From the NCBI RefSeq assembly GCF_023343835.1, contig NC_064437.1:23597001-23661000 (forward strand): 64,000 bases of DNA, in the 5' to 3' direction. The position numbers and the translations under genes were made by a program. The notes beneath the pieces are model-generated. The model made no database searches. It saw only the letters and a list, made by a program, of their open reading frames with translations, and was not told the DNA's origin. The DNA is from Lagopus muta. Lineage: Eukaryota; Chordata; Aves; Galliformes; Phasianidae. Shown here one piece after another: positions 1 to 60,296 of this stretch; position 1 is the first letter of the stretch, and each line of letters opens with the position of its first letter.

Positions 1-231
1 CCCGGTCTGTTGATTAACCAAATGGTCAAGAGGTGGCTTTGACTGTTTTTACAAAGCGTCTAAAACAGACCTCACTAATTTTTGAGTCCTACTGGGAAAT
101 GCTCTGAAATAAAAGAAACTCAACGTAACTTTGTGCACTATTCCACAAACAGAATAATCAAATTATGCAGCAAATTTGTACTCAACAGGGAACTTCTTCC
201 ACCCCCAAAATGTGGAATACTGTGCAGTTAA

Positions 232-398
232 TGGGCTGCTCGGGGAGGTGGTGGAGTCGCCTCCCCTGGAGGTGTTCAAGAAGCATCTAGATGTTGTACT
301 GAGGGACATGGTTTAGTGGAAATATTGGTGATGGGTGGATGGTTGGACTGGATGATCTTGGAGGCCTTTTCCAACCTTGATGATTCTATGATTCTGTT
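232..398 (+). mobile_element. CR1 LINE 3' end fragment
   Basis: The stretch reads like the terminal part of avian CR1 non-LTR retrotransposons: GGGAGGTGGTGGAGTCGCC-like start, CTGGAGGTGTTCAAGAAGC, GACATGGTTTAGTGG, GGATGGTTGGACTGGATGAT, then CTTTTCCAACCTTGATGATT and the closing TCTATGATTCTG octamer-type repeat. It is a 5'-truncated copy, which is usual for this family. It is the clearest taxonomic marker in the window. Confidence 0.9.
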
Positions 399-1844
399 AC
401 CTTCTCTTACTATCATAAGAGATTCCTAGTGATCTCCCATATCAGCCTGAATGAACTCCATGTATTTCCACGACTCTCAAGCACACCTGGTTGGCAACTA
501 AGAAACATTAAAAAAATTAAAATATACACGTGGAAATCAGACAGTGGCCAATTCTCTCCACATGCTGTTTTAAGATTCCCAAGTGACTATCTCTAGCACA
601 CTACACAAACAAACCAGTTATTTTCAAGTTGCATAGCAAAGGGCATTCCATAAATATTTTGAGGAATTTTTATGTTTCCCACTAAACAAAGATAAGACAA
701 AAAAACCAACATCAAAACTACCACAGAAGTTGCCACATCACATCTTAGATGCTTCTCCAAGTGCTTGAGATGGAAAATAGAAGGCATGTAGATTTCAGCA
801 CATCACTTACCTGTAGTCAGTTACCTGTACCTAGTCTAAGACAGTAAGTTCTTCAAGGCAGGTCAGAAACAAAGACAAGTTTTCACATTCATAAAGGCAA
901 CTTCACTTTTTTTTTTTTTTAATTACACAATTAATTATAATTTAGTGATCATAGAATTAAATTCCCTGTTTAGCACATCCCTGGCTGAAAATTTAATAAT
1001 TTTCTTGTTATAGTATGTACATTCAAATTCCTATACACCTTAAACAAAGGGGTAAGGGGCATAACCTTCAAGGTTCAACTAATTTGTCCATCAATCCTAC
1101 CATCTACCTAAGATTTCAAAATGGCAATAGACAAAGGGAAAACACTCTGCTGACCACCATGATTTCCACCATCAACAGTATTACTGGAGTAACTACTACT
1201 CATAAACACTCATTAAAATTCCCTCTTTACCTGTGCCCAATTTTCCAACGATAATTAGAAAAAAAATAGCGTACAGAATAATCCCATTTAAACCTTTAAC
1301 ACAACAAAGTAACAACAGAACTGCTTTTGAGTTTCGGATAGAGGATATTATTGCTAACATTGTTGGAAAAAGAAAAAAAAAAAAAAAAAAAAGCCCAAGC
1401 AGAACAGATCAGCAAAAGTTGGTTCCCAAATTTGCCTAACAACATATTCATATTTCATAAAGTAAGGAACATAAACATCTTGTTTATCATAGAACTACTT
1501 TTTCCAGTTCTCTTATTTCCCACCTCAGATTTAAAGATTTCTTAACAGGGGGCTTTTTCTGGCTTTCCAGTAGCAAATGTGAACACCCACTGCATTTGGC
1601 TACAGAACACCACAGTCAGGCTTATCAGCTTCTCAGAACATGAAGCCGGACAACAATTGTTATCACTAAACAAACTGCTGTAGTTACTTCTAGGAGTAAC
1701 TGTAACTAAACAATTTATGATCAACTTACAGTAGACATATAAGAGCAGCCCAAACAAACACACAAAAATAAACAGACCACTCCAAAATAGGCTTTTTCTA
1801 TTTTAGATCTATCTGTGAAACCACAGGAAGAGAAGTTTAAAGAG

Positions 1845-1860
1845 TAAATAAATAAATAAA
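1845..1860. repeat. (AAAT)n microsatellite
   Basis: Four units of a TAAA tetranucleotide in DNM3 intron 14, with no other feature around it. Confidence 0.8.
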
Positions 1861-2088
1861 AGCAAAACAAAATAAACCCACCACAACACCCTATATTTGT
1901 CACCAACATTTTGATGGAAGTCTTAGAAGGTCAGCATTCTTCATAAATCAAAACCAAGAATTTAAAACAACTCAGGTGAAACCTTAAATCATTCATTCAG
2001 ATCAGTACGTATTAATTTCATATTTTAAGGTGATTTCAGAACACTGAATGAATATTGCTTTTCTAGTAGACATTTTTTCATTTCTTAC

Positions 2089-51320
<49,232 letters not shown>

Positions 51321-51372
51321 CCCGCCGCCGCCTCCGCCCGCCGCCTCCGCTGACAGGTAACGGCCGGCGCAC

Positions 51373-51383
51373 TGCGTATGCGC
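51373..51383 (-). promoter_or_regulatory. Possible NRF1 site in DNM3 promoter
   Basis: The transcript-strand sequence CGCGCATACGCA differs at one position from the palindromic NRF1 consensus (YGCGCAYGCGCR). It sits about 55 bp upstream of the start codon inside the CpG island. Motif match only. Confidence 0.4.
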
Positions 51384-51422
51384 GCCCGCTCCCGGCTGGT
51401 AGGCGGGCCCTCTGCTTAGGGG

Positions 51423-51454
51423 CCCCGCCCCCGCCCCGCGAGGACCCGCCCCCC
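51423..51454 (-). promoter_or_regulatory. GC-box (Sp1-type) cluster, DNM3 promoter
   Basis: Three closely spaced GGGGCGGGG-type boxes on the transcript strand, 100-135 bp upstream of the DNM3 start codon. Confidence 0.6.
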
Positions 51455-51530
51455 AGCCGGTGGCGGGAACCTGCGGACCGCCCGCGTGCCCGGCTCCGTG
51501 CGGTGAGCCCCGCAGGGAAAAGCGTGTTCT

Positions 51531-54500
51531 GTCGGGCTGGGTGGTTATGAGGTGTAACGTTACCCCATAGCGCAGTTGGAGGAGAACCTTGGGTTTGGGA
51601 ACAGGCTGCCTTCGTATCGCAGAGGGAAAGAAGTGCAGTGGGTTCAGCATGAGTTGTGTGGTGAGGCCAAGCTGGAGGTACAGCAAATAACAATGAGATT
51701 TAGCTGCGATGACTGGCAGCCGTCACAACACAGAGACGTTCCAGACAAGGCTGCAGAGCCCTGCAGTGATGGAAGCGATCCTCTGTGCTAAGCCAGACAC
51801 GGGCTTGCTCAGCACGAATAGCAAAACAACGAGGAGCTGCAAGCATCCAAGCGCTGACAGGCGCTGACGGTCTGGAGTGCGATCAAAACATCTTGGCTGG
51901 ACCTCACAGTGAGCATAAGAAGTGAATCCCTTCAGTGGGCCTGCTTCTAGCCGGGGGTACAGACAGACAGCTATGGACGGAGTCACAGAAGGAGCTGAGC
52001 CCAGCACAAGGCCTGGAGCCATCCTTGCATACAGCTGGGGCTGAGGGCACACTGCCAGCATGGACACAACCCCTCAGCTTCATGAAGACCTCAGCTCATC
52101 ATGAAGCCTGTCTCCATGCAAAGGGTAAGGTAAGAGCTGAACTTGTCCTCATGGCAAGGGAAGGTGCTGCCTGGTATCGAAGGAGGAAGAATTGTGTTTA
52201 TCTCAGGCTAAGGAGGTATTATTACTCTGTCTCTGCCCTTCTGGGAAAAGCCTTGTGTTCCTTTCTATCTAGATGGAGCCTGGGGTTATTGGCATAATTA
52301 TGCCAATTAACAGCATGAATTTTTTTTTCACGCTCCCGCCTGAGCAGCCTGTGCCAGGAGGCAACAGAAGAGCTTTTTGGCCTTCTTCCAGCCAATGGGT
52401 TCTTACTGGGAGTCAGGAACAACAGCATCACATTTTGGCAAAACCCTCCCAGCACAAGTGTAGGCACGTTTCCCATCACTTCTGAAATCATTACTGTCAG
52501 GAAAGGAGCAGCCTGGCACCAGGCCCCCCTCAGTGCAAGAGAAACAAGCACTGGATATGGCAGGATCCCTGGGGGCAACGCTGTGCTACCCTGAAACTGG
52601 TAACCTGGGGACCTGTCCTTTCCAGTAGCTTTTATGTCTTTGTTTCCTTCCTCTTGTTAAAAATAAATGAGAAAACATCAATTACTAGAAAAAGATTAAA
52701 TTATTCCCTGAAGTCCGTGAAGTTTCCACTGTTTCTGGCTAAGCTGACCATGCTTACCCTGTGATTCCATCACTTAGAAAAATCTGCCCTCTCCCAGAAC
52801 AGAGGCAGTCAGAATGTAACTTTCCCACTTCCTCGCAAAAGCACAAACATTTGCATGATGTATGCACATGCTATGCCAAGGATACACGTTTTCTAACAGC
52901 TCAAGATGCCAGCAAAGGAAAGAGAAGGCACCTCCAGGTCTCTGTTTTTCTGAGGAGCACAAGGCTTCAGTGCCCCACGCTGGTTCTTACTTCCTTTTGT
53001 CATACATTGTGCTCAGGAAGGAGATGAGACCTTCATGGCCCCAGCTCTCCCAGCATGGTGGGAAGGGAGGTGGCACCTCTAGATGTCACCGGCTCCAGCA
53101 CTACCTGCTCAGGTCCCCAGGTTCACAGAGCTGGCAGGAGCCTCCAGTGCATTTCAGATCAAGTCTATGGATAGCAAGTATATCCTGCCCTAGCTTATAG
53201 CAAAATAAATGGGAAGAAAAGCCTGGTTTCAGAGCACAGCTGTCGCTGTTTCTTACCCACTAACAGCTCTTCCAAACCAGGCAGCGTGACGTTAAAATGG
53301 GACTTTCAGTTCAGGTCCCCAGGCTGCTTTATAAATGCACGCCAGCACAATTCTCTTCACAGAGAACAGGGTTATATAGGAGCTGCCACAGAGGAGACGC
53401 AGATGCCTGCAATGAGCAGCCAGGCACACTCCCCCCGCCAGCAGAGCGCAGCCAAGGTTGCATCCTCCCCCGGGCCACATTCAGAAGAGGCACGCTCCTT
53501 CATGCATGATTTTCCCATCTCTCCAGGGACCTTCCTCACACTCTCCTTGACTCAGCTCCAAACCCAAGGTCTTACGGAGCTTTTCATACAGCTGATCTGC
53601 ATGAAGCAGGAGGCGTGGGGTTGGCGCCTGTGCTGCAAGGGGAGCTCCCAGGTTTCCACTACTGCCTGGCTCTGCAGGTTTGCAGCACTGGCATTACCAT
53701 GCCAGCCAGCATCACATGGTGCATCTGCCAGCGAAGACAGCTTAGAAAGAAGACCCTCACGCTGCAAAAGAGACTGAAAGTACAAGAAAGGCTGTGCTGC
53801 ACTGCAGTCGGCAGAGAGGTTTCCCTGCAGCCTCCCACTGAGGGCACCTGGGAAGCAGCAGCAGCCCCTCGCTGCAGCTCAACAGCACACCTCCTGCATC
53901 CTCAGCCAGCAGAGCTTGCTGTACATAGTTCTGGAGGAAATCAGCTCAGGATGAGCCCCCAGTAGCTGGGGCTGGCTGCAGACTCAGGGCTGAGCCATGC
54001 CCCAGTTTACACAGTGCTTTCTTTTTGTGCTGGGAAATCAAGAAAGGAAAGATGTCAGCATCTCCAAGACCATCAGAGTTGCTAAGTGACAGAAGCGCTT
54101 GCTTCTAGCTCCCCTGTTTACAATATGCCCATGCTGTAAAGGAAGGAAGTGAAGAGTAAAGGATGCAAACATAGTATACTGCCAAAACACTCAGCAAAAC
54201 AGCTGCCAAAAATATACGTTATCTACCCCCTTTTTGCTGCCCTGAGAAAGAATTTCTACTGATCAATTATTCCGCTTTCACCTACTGAGAATTTCAGGTA
54301 ACTGCAGCACTCATTAGATATTTGCTGGTTTTCTAACTGAAATATATTTCTTGACCAACACTGCAGGGCTGTCAGTGACTGCAAGGACAGCTGCAACGGA
54401 CTGAGGTCTCATCGCCACTTTCTTCCCAATAGATGCCTTTTGTTTTTCCAACAGGATGTGGCATTACACAGCAATTAGGAAACGCAGCAGAAATGCAGAA

Positions 54501-55242
54501 CTGGACAAAGGAGGGATGAACGCACGCTTTGTGCGAGCTGCCGGGGAAGAAATGAAATGGTTTAGATAAAATAAAGGGCATGCACGCTAATCTGTGTCAT
54601 TGGAATTATGTTGAGGATTGGAAACAGAGTTAAAAATAGATTGAATGCAGCACTGCTGATAAGAGTTGAGAAATTTGTTGTCGCTGAGCTGGATGGATAA
54701 TAGACATCCTTCAAAAAAAAAAAAGTGCTAATGACTAAAGAGATTTAGAAGAGAACAGCGCAGGGTGGACAGACTGCTGCACAAGCTGTGTTCCAGCCTT
54801 GCCCCTGCCAGTGACCGGCGACTGCGTGCAGCCCCGGGCAGAGCACAAAGCAGCACAGAGCTGTCACAGCTTATCTGTCTGCAGCAGCGAGCCGGCCAGC
54901 CCAAATCTGAGCGCTGACACTCATGAGCATTCTGAGTGCCTGGGGAGGATCAAAAGCACTTTGCAAAAAAAAAAAAAAAAGAAAAGAAAAAAAAAAAGCA
55001 TCTGCACAGAAGCAGGCCAGCCAAAGGAGAAAGTGGGGCACTGACTTGTCCTGCTACGTGAAGGAGAATAATGCAAAGAGCAACGGACATGGGATCTAAG
55101 CAACTCCCTGCACAGCCTGGCAGGACCTGGCATGCCCCAGAGCAGCAGGGGCATCACCCACCAAATGGAGTGCAGTGTCCCATCACTGCTAGCAAGAAAT
55201 AAACCTGGTGGAGCACTGTGAACCTCAAGAGCGGTCCTGAGC
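51531..55242. other. Intergenic region between METTL13 3' end and DNM3 promoter
   Basis: About 3.7 kb of moderate-GC sequence. It contains A tracts at 54712-54723 and 54965-54997. Several open frames of 60-160 codons occur on both strands, but none shows splice-supported continuity or a recognisable domain. No repeat family was identified. I see no gene here. Confidence 0.65.
54965..54997. repeat. A-rich tract
   Basis: Sixteen A, then GAAAAG, then eleven A. It may be the tail of an old retroposed sequence, but no body or target-site duplication was recognised upstream. Confidence 0.7.
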
Positions 55243-55248
55243 TTTATT
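55243..55248 (-). terminator. METTL13 polyadenylation signal
   Basis: AATAAA on the minus strand, about 480 bp downstream of the METTL13 stop codon. It is the first canonical signal I find after the stop, so it most likely ends the transcript a little below 55230. Confidence 0.6.
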
Positions 55249-55729
55249 CTCACAGCACTCAGCCCATCTATACACATCTGCTACCAGCCTCGGGGCAGAG
55301 CTGGGAGTTTGCAGAGATGCCAACAAGCAGAGCTCCTGGAGGTGTGGAAGAATATGGGAAAGAAGCAGAGCTGGAAGGGAAGAGGATGGTCAGAGTGACA
55401 TTTAACCACAACAGGAAAGCAGTGGGGATAGATGCAAACACACAGCCCTGCCAACCCTGGAGCACCTTCTTCCCCTCGCCACCCCAACACTGTCCTGTGG
55501 GCAGTGCAGCTCCCTGCTCTCCCAGCTCTGCTTTATGCAAAGAGTAGATAGAGCCTCAGCACTCCAGGAGGCACGCCGGGCTCCCTCCTGCTATAGGAAG
55601 CCCTCTTCCATGCCAGCTGCATCCTTCAGGCAGGCACCAGGCCAGCACTGGCTCCCTGCAGGGTCAACAATGTCCCAGCTGCAGCACCATGCAGGCACTC
55701 CTTTTGCTCAAGTGGCATCAGGGCACCTC

Positions 55730-56004
55730 TCAGAGGATGGTGATGGCCTGCAGCATGTCTGCCAGCGCATACGAACTGTCCCAAGAGTGCCCCAACTGCT
55801 GCATTGACCCCTCCAGTGCCTGGGCAAGCACTGTGAGCTCCACAGGGTCCCGCCGGCTCTTGGGGTTCGGCTGGCAGAACAAGATCTCATTGACCTCCTC
55901 ATCGATGCGGCGTGCATAGAGCAGGGGGAAAACTTCCCTGAGGGTGGCCAGGACAGACTCCTTCAGCCGAGCATCACGGCACACCAGGTTGAGCACAAAG
56001 ACCC
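55730..56004 (-). CDS. METTL13: METTL13 coding exon 8 (residues 596-686 and stop)
   Basis: Starts [20 protein letters not shown] and continues [20 protein letters not shown] to the end [10 protein letters not shown] and TGA. The C-terminus is the same kind as human (SDMLKTVKIV). Acceptor TACTGCAG. Confidence 0.96.
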
Positions 56005-59000
56005 CTGCAGTAGAGAAAGAGGCATTCAGGACAGTGCCACCCGTGAGCCTGGCATCCTGCACAGGCCTCCATGCACACCCCCTCTCTACACAAACAGCTG
56101 TATCAGTACCACTGGTGCTACCAGCTCCATCTCACATGCAGCTTTGGGCAGCACAACGAGTGCCCTTGGCCCAGCTCCACGTCACTGGGAGCTGGGATCT
56201 GCTGGGAAAGGCAGCTGCCACACATCAGTCACAGCAGCACAGCCACTGCTTTCCAGGACCAACCAGCCCAGCCCTGGCACTTGCAAGCGCACCGCCACCA
56301 GAGCCCACCTCATACCTTCTGGCTTGAGAATGGTTTTAACTTTCTCCAGGAAGGGCTTCTCCACGAATGCCAGAGGTGGACAGCTCATTCCCAATGTGAG
56401 GTCTTTACTGTCCACATCAAACATGATGGCATCATACTGAGCTGGGGCTGCAAGAAGGAACACGGACTCATTATTCCATGGCACAGGGATGAGCCACACT
56501 GGGTGAGGAAGCAGTGAACATAGTGGCCAGGCTCCCCCCTCTGCCACTTCCAGCTGCTTCTTCTGACAGCACCTTCTGGACTGGGGAAAGACAGCAAATA
56601 GAAGGTCCCCTGCACACACACTGACAAGGACAAGTCTGCTTGCTGCAGGGACCTGTCAAGGTTGGAGCTTGTGACACATGGCATGAGGTGCTGGAGAAAC
56701 ATGGGGAACACCATCCCACAACGTGGCTGCTGTGGAGGGACAGGATAGCACAGGGAGAGGCAAGAGGCAGAGTTGGAAACCAGTAGGAGGGCAGGACAGG
56801 AAATAGAATTAAAGCTCTGCAAGACAGTACCTTCAGCTGCAAGCTTGGCCACGTGGTCCAGGCCATCAGCAATGTGCACCTGCATCCGGTCATCCTGGGA
56901 GAAGCCAAACCAGTGCGTGGCCACCTCCAGCATGGAGGGGTCGATCTCCACTACAGCCACACAGGCCTGCGGGAAGTAGTCATGGACGAAGAGGGGCAGG
57001 CTGCCGCCACCAAGTCCCACCACCAGCACTGCAACTGGGGCTCCTGCCAGGGGACAGAGCCCAGGTGAGCTGCCAGGACTGCCACACTCCCTCTGCCCAT
57101 CACATCCCACCTGCCCCAAGCTGCTTCTGGCTTCACAGGCTGAAAAAACCCTTCCCACCTCATCACCTGGCAGGGGGTCAGAGCTGCCCAGTAGGCAGAG
57201 CCCTGCCACCATGGCCTTGTGGTGCTCACAGCACAGGTAGCTCTTGTCAATTGCCATAGGAGGCTCCGCAGGGCAAGGCTTCTTCTTGTCTTTCTTCCGT
57301 TTCTTCTGGCCTGAAAGAGAGGAGGCTCGAGCCAGGGGTACTTTCTGGGGACTGACCACCCCAAACCCAAGTCCCACCAGCAACGCAGAGAGCAAAACCC
57401 CATCCACATCTGCACTGAGACAAGACAGACAGGCCCCAGCGTGACTCTTCATCTTCTTCCTCACATTCATCTCACTCCCTACCACCCAAAGTCACCCTCG
57501 GTCCTGCCCTGTCCCTAACCATCTCCTCAGCATACCTGGGGGAGGTGCAGGGGCCAGGAGCCGGGCCTCCGACTGCACCACGTTCCTGTTGCTGAGGAAG
57601 ACGAGGCGACGGAAGTAGCATGCATCGTTCCCCTTGACGTCCTCCACGACAAACTCCCCACTCAGGGGGCTGGTGCCACAGTGCCATACTTTCCGCACCC
57701 CAATGTCCCCTCCCACGGACAGGAAGGGCACCTGCAGGGAGGACAGAGACTCGTGGCATCTAGGCTATCGGGACAGGCGCTGGCCGTGTCTTGACTGTGT
57801 CTGGAGGGGTAGGATGAAGCTGACACATCTGGGGAGCAGCAGGATGAGCTGTACGCAGTACACAGGACACTGGGCTCATCCTGATCTATCTTGGGGTACA
57901 GCAAGCCAGCACACAAAGGCCTTTTACAAGAGGGGCTTGGAGCAAGAAAGAAAAGACAGAAGAGATGGAAGAAGTTAAAGGTGGAAAGGTAGGGCTAGAT
58001 GCTCTCTAGTTTTTGGGATGGCCTTTTTTTTTTTGTGTGTGTGTGTGCGCGCGCGCGCATGTGTTTGGCATTCTGGGGTTGGCCCGGGGAATGGGAAAGA
58101 CAGAAAGCCAAGTGAATGAACTCACCTGTTGCCGGGCAGGGAGGCCTGGCGGGGCCAGCTCCATCACCTTCCCCGACAGCTCTGCCTGGATGCTGGCCAT
58201 GCCCTCGTAGTGCTGCTCCCTGTGCAGGGCCACGGTGACCAGGCGCCCAAAGCCCGCGCTGGCAGCCAGCTGCCTCCGCCCTTCCTCCGTTCCAAAGAGC
58301 CACTCGGTTTCTCTGCCCTGCGGGACTGCAGATGGGGGATGCGGTCAGGAGAGCCCCAGTCAGGTGCTGGCCCCTGCACAACCACTCTGGAGAGGAACTG
58401 TAGGGTACAGAGATTTCACAAGGAGGCAGCACTGCCTTATGCCTTATGCCTAGAGCGAGGCTGCACAAACAGTGATCAAAAGGACCTTTCTCAAATTGGG
58501 CAGGCTTGTGTAGGAGCCATATCTCATGGTAAAGGGGTGTCCAATAGCCCCAAAACTTATCTGTGGTTTGTGCTGAGCCTCAGGCTCTGCAGGCACACAG
58601 GAAGCTAACAAGGCTTCTGGCAGAGCTTGACAAATCTCTGTGAGTAAAACCCCAACCAAACCCCACAGGGACAGATGATTTCCCTCTTCAACTCCAATTC
58701 CAGCAGACCAGGACCACTGCTGCTATAGCAGCTCCCGGAGTGCTGTCTCTTTGCAGGCAGGAAAGGCTGTACTCACTGATGAAGATGGCGAAGCGATTGT
58801 CACGGGAAAGTTTCACCGCAGGGCTGTCGACTACATGCAGTGTGTAGCGGGGCCTCCCACTGGTTTTATCGCACAGATCCAGGGAAAGCTGCTCCCCACA
58901 GGGGGCTTTGCTGACCTGGCTGCAGAGCAGGGCGTAGTGCTGCCTGTCTTTCACCGCCTCCACCAGCCGCTCTGCGCTCTCCAATCGCAGTGGCTTGTCC

Positions 59001-60136
59001 TGCTCCTCGGAGCAGATCTCCAGGATCTGCAGTGCAGAGCCAGGGATCTTCCTGAACTTTGTCATGACGTAGACAAAGACCGGCAGGACAAACTGCTGCT
59101 TGTCCCCGCTGGTGGCCACTTCATGAACACGCACTACCCAGCCCTCCTGGGAGAAGTATTCCACTGCTTTCTTCAGCACATGGGCTTGAGCCAAGGAGAC
59201 GCAGAGGTAGCGCCCTCCCACCTGCAGGACCCGGCTGATCTCAGCAAACATCCTGTCCACCTTAGCCAGAGTGACCTCCTCATCATCGGTGAGTATGGCA
59301 TCCAGCGTGCCTTTGTCGAGGGCTACTTGGAAGTGGGCATCCGGGAAGTCCATGTGAAGCATGTCCATCTGCAGGTAGCTCATCTTTGGCCTCTTGCTCG
59401 TGCTCCGCTCCTGCATCTGACGGATCACGGCGTCACTGATGTCAATGTTCACAATGTCCTCACACATCCCTGTGTCATACATCTGCTCGCTCAGCTCCGA
59501 GTTCCCACAGCCGACCACAAGAACCTGGGAAGCGGGACAAGAGCAGCAGTGATGGTGAGGGTGCCCTGCATACACATCTCAAAACGTTTTACAGTGCAAC
59601 AATGGGACATTAACCAGGAGCCCTCAACAAGAACCACATCCATAGCACCTCCAGATACTCCCCATGGCCCTAACAATCATTCCATAAAAGTACATGGGCA
59701 CAGAAGCAACGTGCCTACATTGCCTCGCTTTTGGGGATTATCTGGATGATTTAACGCCATGGTGGAACAACATCTGGTATCTTCTGATTTCTTGCTACGG
59801 CACACTAGAAATATATTTCTTGTGCCAAGACCTGACAGCTGAGTATGGAGCACTGTGTTGCAAGGCAGGGAAGGGGGGGGAATGACAAACAAAGCTCAGA
59901 TGTGGAGAGCAACCCGGGCAGAACCGGGGGATCGGCAGAGTGCGATAAGAAGCACGCCAAACCGGGAGAGAACTGGGCCTCACCTTGTCGCGGGGCCGCA
60001 CGTACTTAAGCAGCACAGGGCACAGCTCCGGGAACGCCCCGTACCACTCGAAGGGCCGCTGCCCGCGCTGTCGGAAGAACCGGTCCCAATACCGCGCGGA
60101 GCCGAACTCCCCGGGGCTGCGGGGCAGCAGCTCCAT
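55730..60136 (-). CDS. METTL13: eEF1A lysine and N-terminal methyltransferase, complete 8-exon gene
   Basis: METTL13 (EEF1AKNMT) modifies translation elongation factor eEF1A. Its N-terminal methyltransferase domain dimethylates Lys55, and its C-terminal domain methylates the alpha-amino group of the processed N-terminus, both using S-adenosylmethionine in the cytoplasm. Seen here: eight exons join to 2061 nt, 686 residues plus stop (human 699). The first domain has the SAM motif [14 protein letters not shown] (residues 52-65) and LDKGTLDA (120-127). A basic linker (KKRKKDKKK, near 435-443) separates it from the second domain, with [17 protein letters not shown] (486-502), VEIDPSM and IMFDVDSKD. 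Start ATG 60136 gives [20 protein letters not shown], matching the family N-terminus. The gene is about 4.4 kb, with a CpG-island promoter directly upstream and ITPA behind it on the same strand. Confidence 0.97.
56316..56447 (-). CDS. METTL13: METTL13 coding exon 7 (residues 552-596)
   Basis: Reads [16 protein letters not shown], then [20 protein letters not shown], matching the motif IV region of the second domain. Acceptor CTTGCAG, donor GTATGA. Confidence 0.95.
56831..57043 (-). CDS. METTL13: METTL13 coding exon 6 (residues 481-552), C-terminal SAM motif
   Basis: Holds motif I of the second domain, [20 protein letters not shown], the acidic [17 protein letters not shown], and [14 protein letters not shown]. 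Acceptor CTGGCAG, donor GTACTG. Confidence 0.96.
57167..57310 (-). CDS. METTL13: METTL13 coding exon 5 (residues 433-481), basic linker
   Basis: Starts [18 protein letters not shown], a lysine-rich linker that could be RNA-contacting or nuclear-targeting (inference), then [20 protein letters not shown], the conserved entry to the second methyltransferase domain. Acceptor CTTTCAG, donor GTGATG. Confidence 0.94.
57536..57731 (-). CDS. METTL13: METTL13 coding exon 4 (residues 368-433)
   Basis: Starts [15 protein letters not shown] and runs through [16 protein letters not shown] to [19 protein letters not shown], then a proline-rich end (APAPPP). Human has DVSHK-type residues at that end instead. 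Acceptor CCTGCAG, donor GTATGC. Confidence 0.95.
58035..58063. repeat. (GT)n(GC)n alternating purine-pyrimidine tract
   Basis: After a T run the plus strand has about six GT, then about six GC dinucleotides, then ATGTGT. Alternating purine-pyrimidine of this kind is the classic sequence able to adopt left-handed Z-DNA. It lies in METTL13 intron 3, about 60 bp downstream of exon 3. Confidence 0.85.
58126..58325 (-). CDS. METTL13: METTL13 coding exon 3 (residues 301-367)
   Basis: Starts [12 protein letters not shown], then [20 protein letters not shown], then [20 protein letters not shown]. It is the conserved segment between the two catalytic domains. Acceptor ATCTGCAG, donor GTGAGT. Confidence 0.95.
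58777..59524 (-). CDS. METTL13: METTL13 coding exon 2 (residues 52-301), N-terminal SAM domain
   Basis: A 748-bp exon with nearly the whole first methyltransferase domain: motif [13 protein letters not shown], acidic [26 protein letters not shown], and [18 protein letters not shown]. Relative to human it has one extra residue after motif I (DTGMCEDI against DVGYRDI) and is about five residues shorter in the loop before FVLPVF. Acceptor TTCCCAG, donor GTGAGT. Confidence 0.97.
59984..60136 (-). CDS. METTL13: METTL13 coding exon 1 (residues 1-51)
   Basis: Reads from [20 protein letters not shown] to [10 protein letters not shown], with the family's YW and FEWYG motifs that lead into the first methyltransferase fold. 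Ends on a whole codon at donor GTGAGG. GC-rich, inside the CpG island. Confidence 0.95.
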
Positions 60137-60177
60137 GGCCCCGGTTCGGCCGTTCGGTTCGATCCGGGGCCGGTCCC

Positions 60178-60189
60178 GAACACGTGTTC
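60178..60189 (-). promoter_or_regulatory. Palindromic E-box GAACACGTGTTC
   Basis: A perfect 12-base inverted repeat centred on CACGTG, about 42 bp upstream of the METTL13 start codon. CACGTG is the core bound by bHLH-ZIP factors such as USF and MYC/MAX. Actual use is inferred. Confidence 0.55.
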
Positions 60190-60259
60190 CCGTACCGCGC
60201 CCCCACTGACGGCATCCGAGCGCGCAGCGCTCCCATTGAGCGCAGCGTCCGCGCCGCTG

Positions 60260-60296
60260 ATTGGCTGCTGCCCCCGCCCCGGCTGCTTCCTATTGG
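60260..60296 (-). promoter_or_regulatory. Two CCAAT boxes of METTL13 promoter
   Basis: Transcript-strand CCAAT at 60264-60260 and 60296-60292, about 125 and 155 bp upstream of the start codon and 32 bp apart (three helical turns). A GC box (60271-60280) lies between them. Spacing and flanks (AGCCAAT) fit NF-Y sites. Confidence 0.7.

Larger units (their letters stand above)
1..2088 (-). other. DNM3 intron 14 (5' part only)
   Basis: AT-rich intron sequence running off the left edge. It holds a CR1 3' end (232-398), an A-rich tract (about 1365-1392) and a short (AAAT)n run (1845-1860). In mammals the antisense DNM3OS transcript with miR-199a-2 and miR-214 lies in this intron. Neither mature miRNA sequence is visible in this portion. 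No further DNM3 exon was found here. Confidence 0.75.

Noticed and set aside
1-2088. DNM3OS / miR-199a-2 / miR-214 cluster in intron 14
   Set aside because: I looked for the mature miRNA sequences on both strands and did not see them. The mammalian cluster lies deep in this intron, most of which is outside the window.
53286-53777. 163-codon plus-strand frame in the METTL13-DNM3 gap
   Set aside because: No recognisable family, no flanking exons or poly-A signal that I could tie to it, and overlapping frames on both strands of similar length.
56385-57485. 366-codon minus-strand frame read as one exon
   Set aside because: It is METTL13 exon 6 plus unspliced introns and out-of-frame parts of neighbouring exons. 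The spliced model explains the conserved residues and avoids the non-homologous segments.
58751-59749. 332-codon open frame on the plus strand opposite METTL13 exon 2
   Set aside because: It is the mirror of a long GC-rich coding exon, where stop codons on the other strand are rare. The peptide has no recognised domain, runs across the exon-intron boundary, and the true minus-strand protein is unmistakable.
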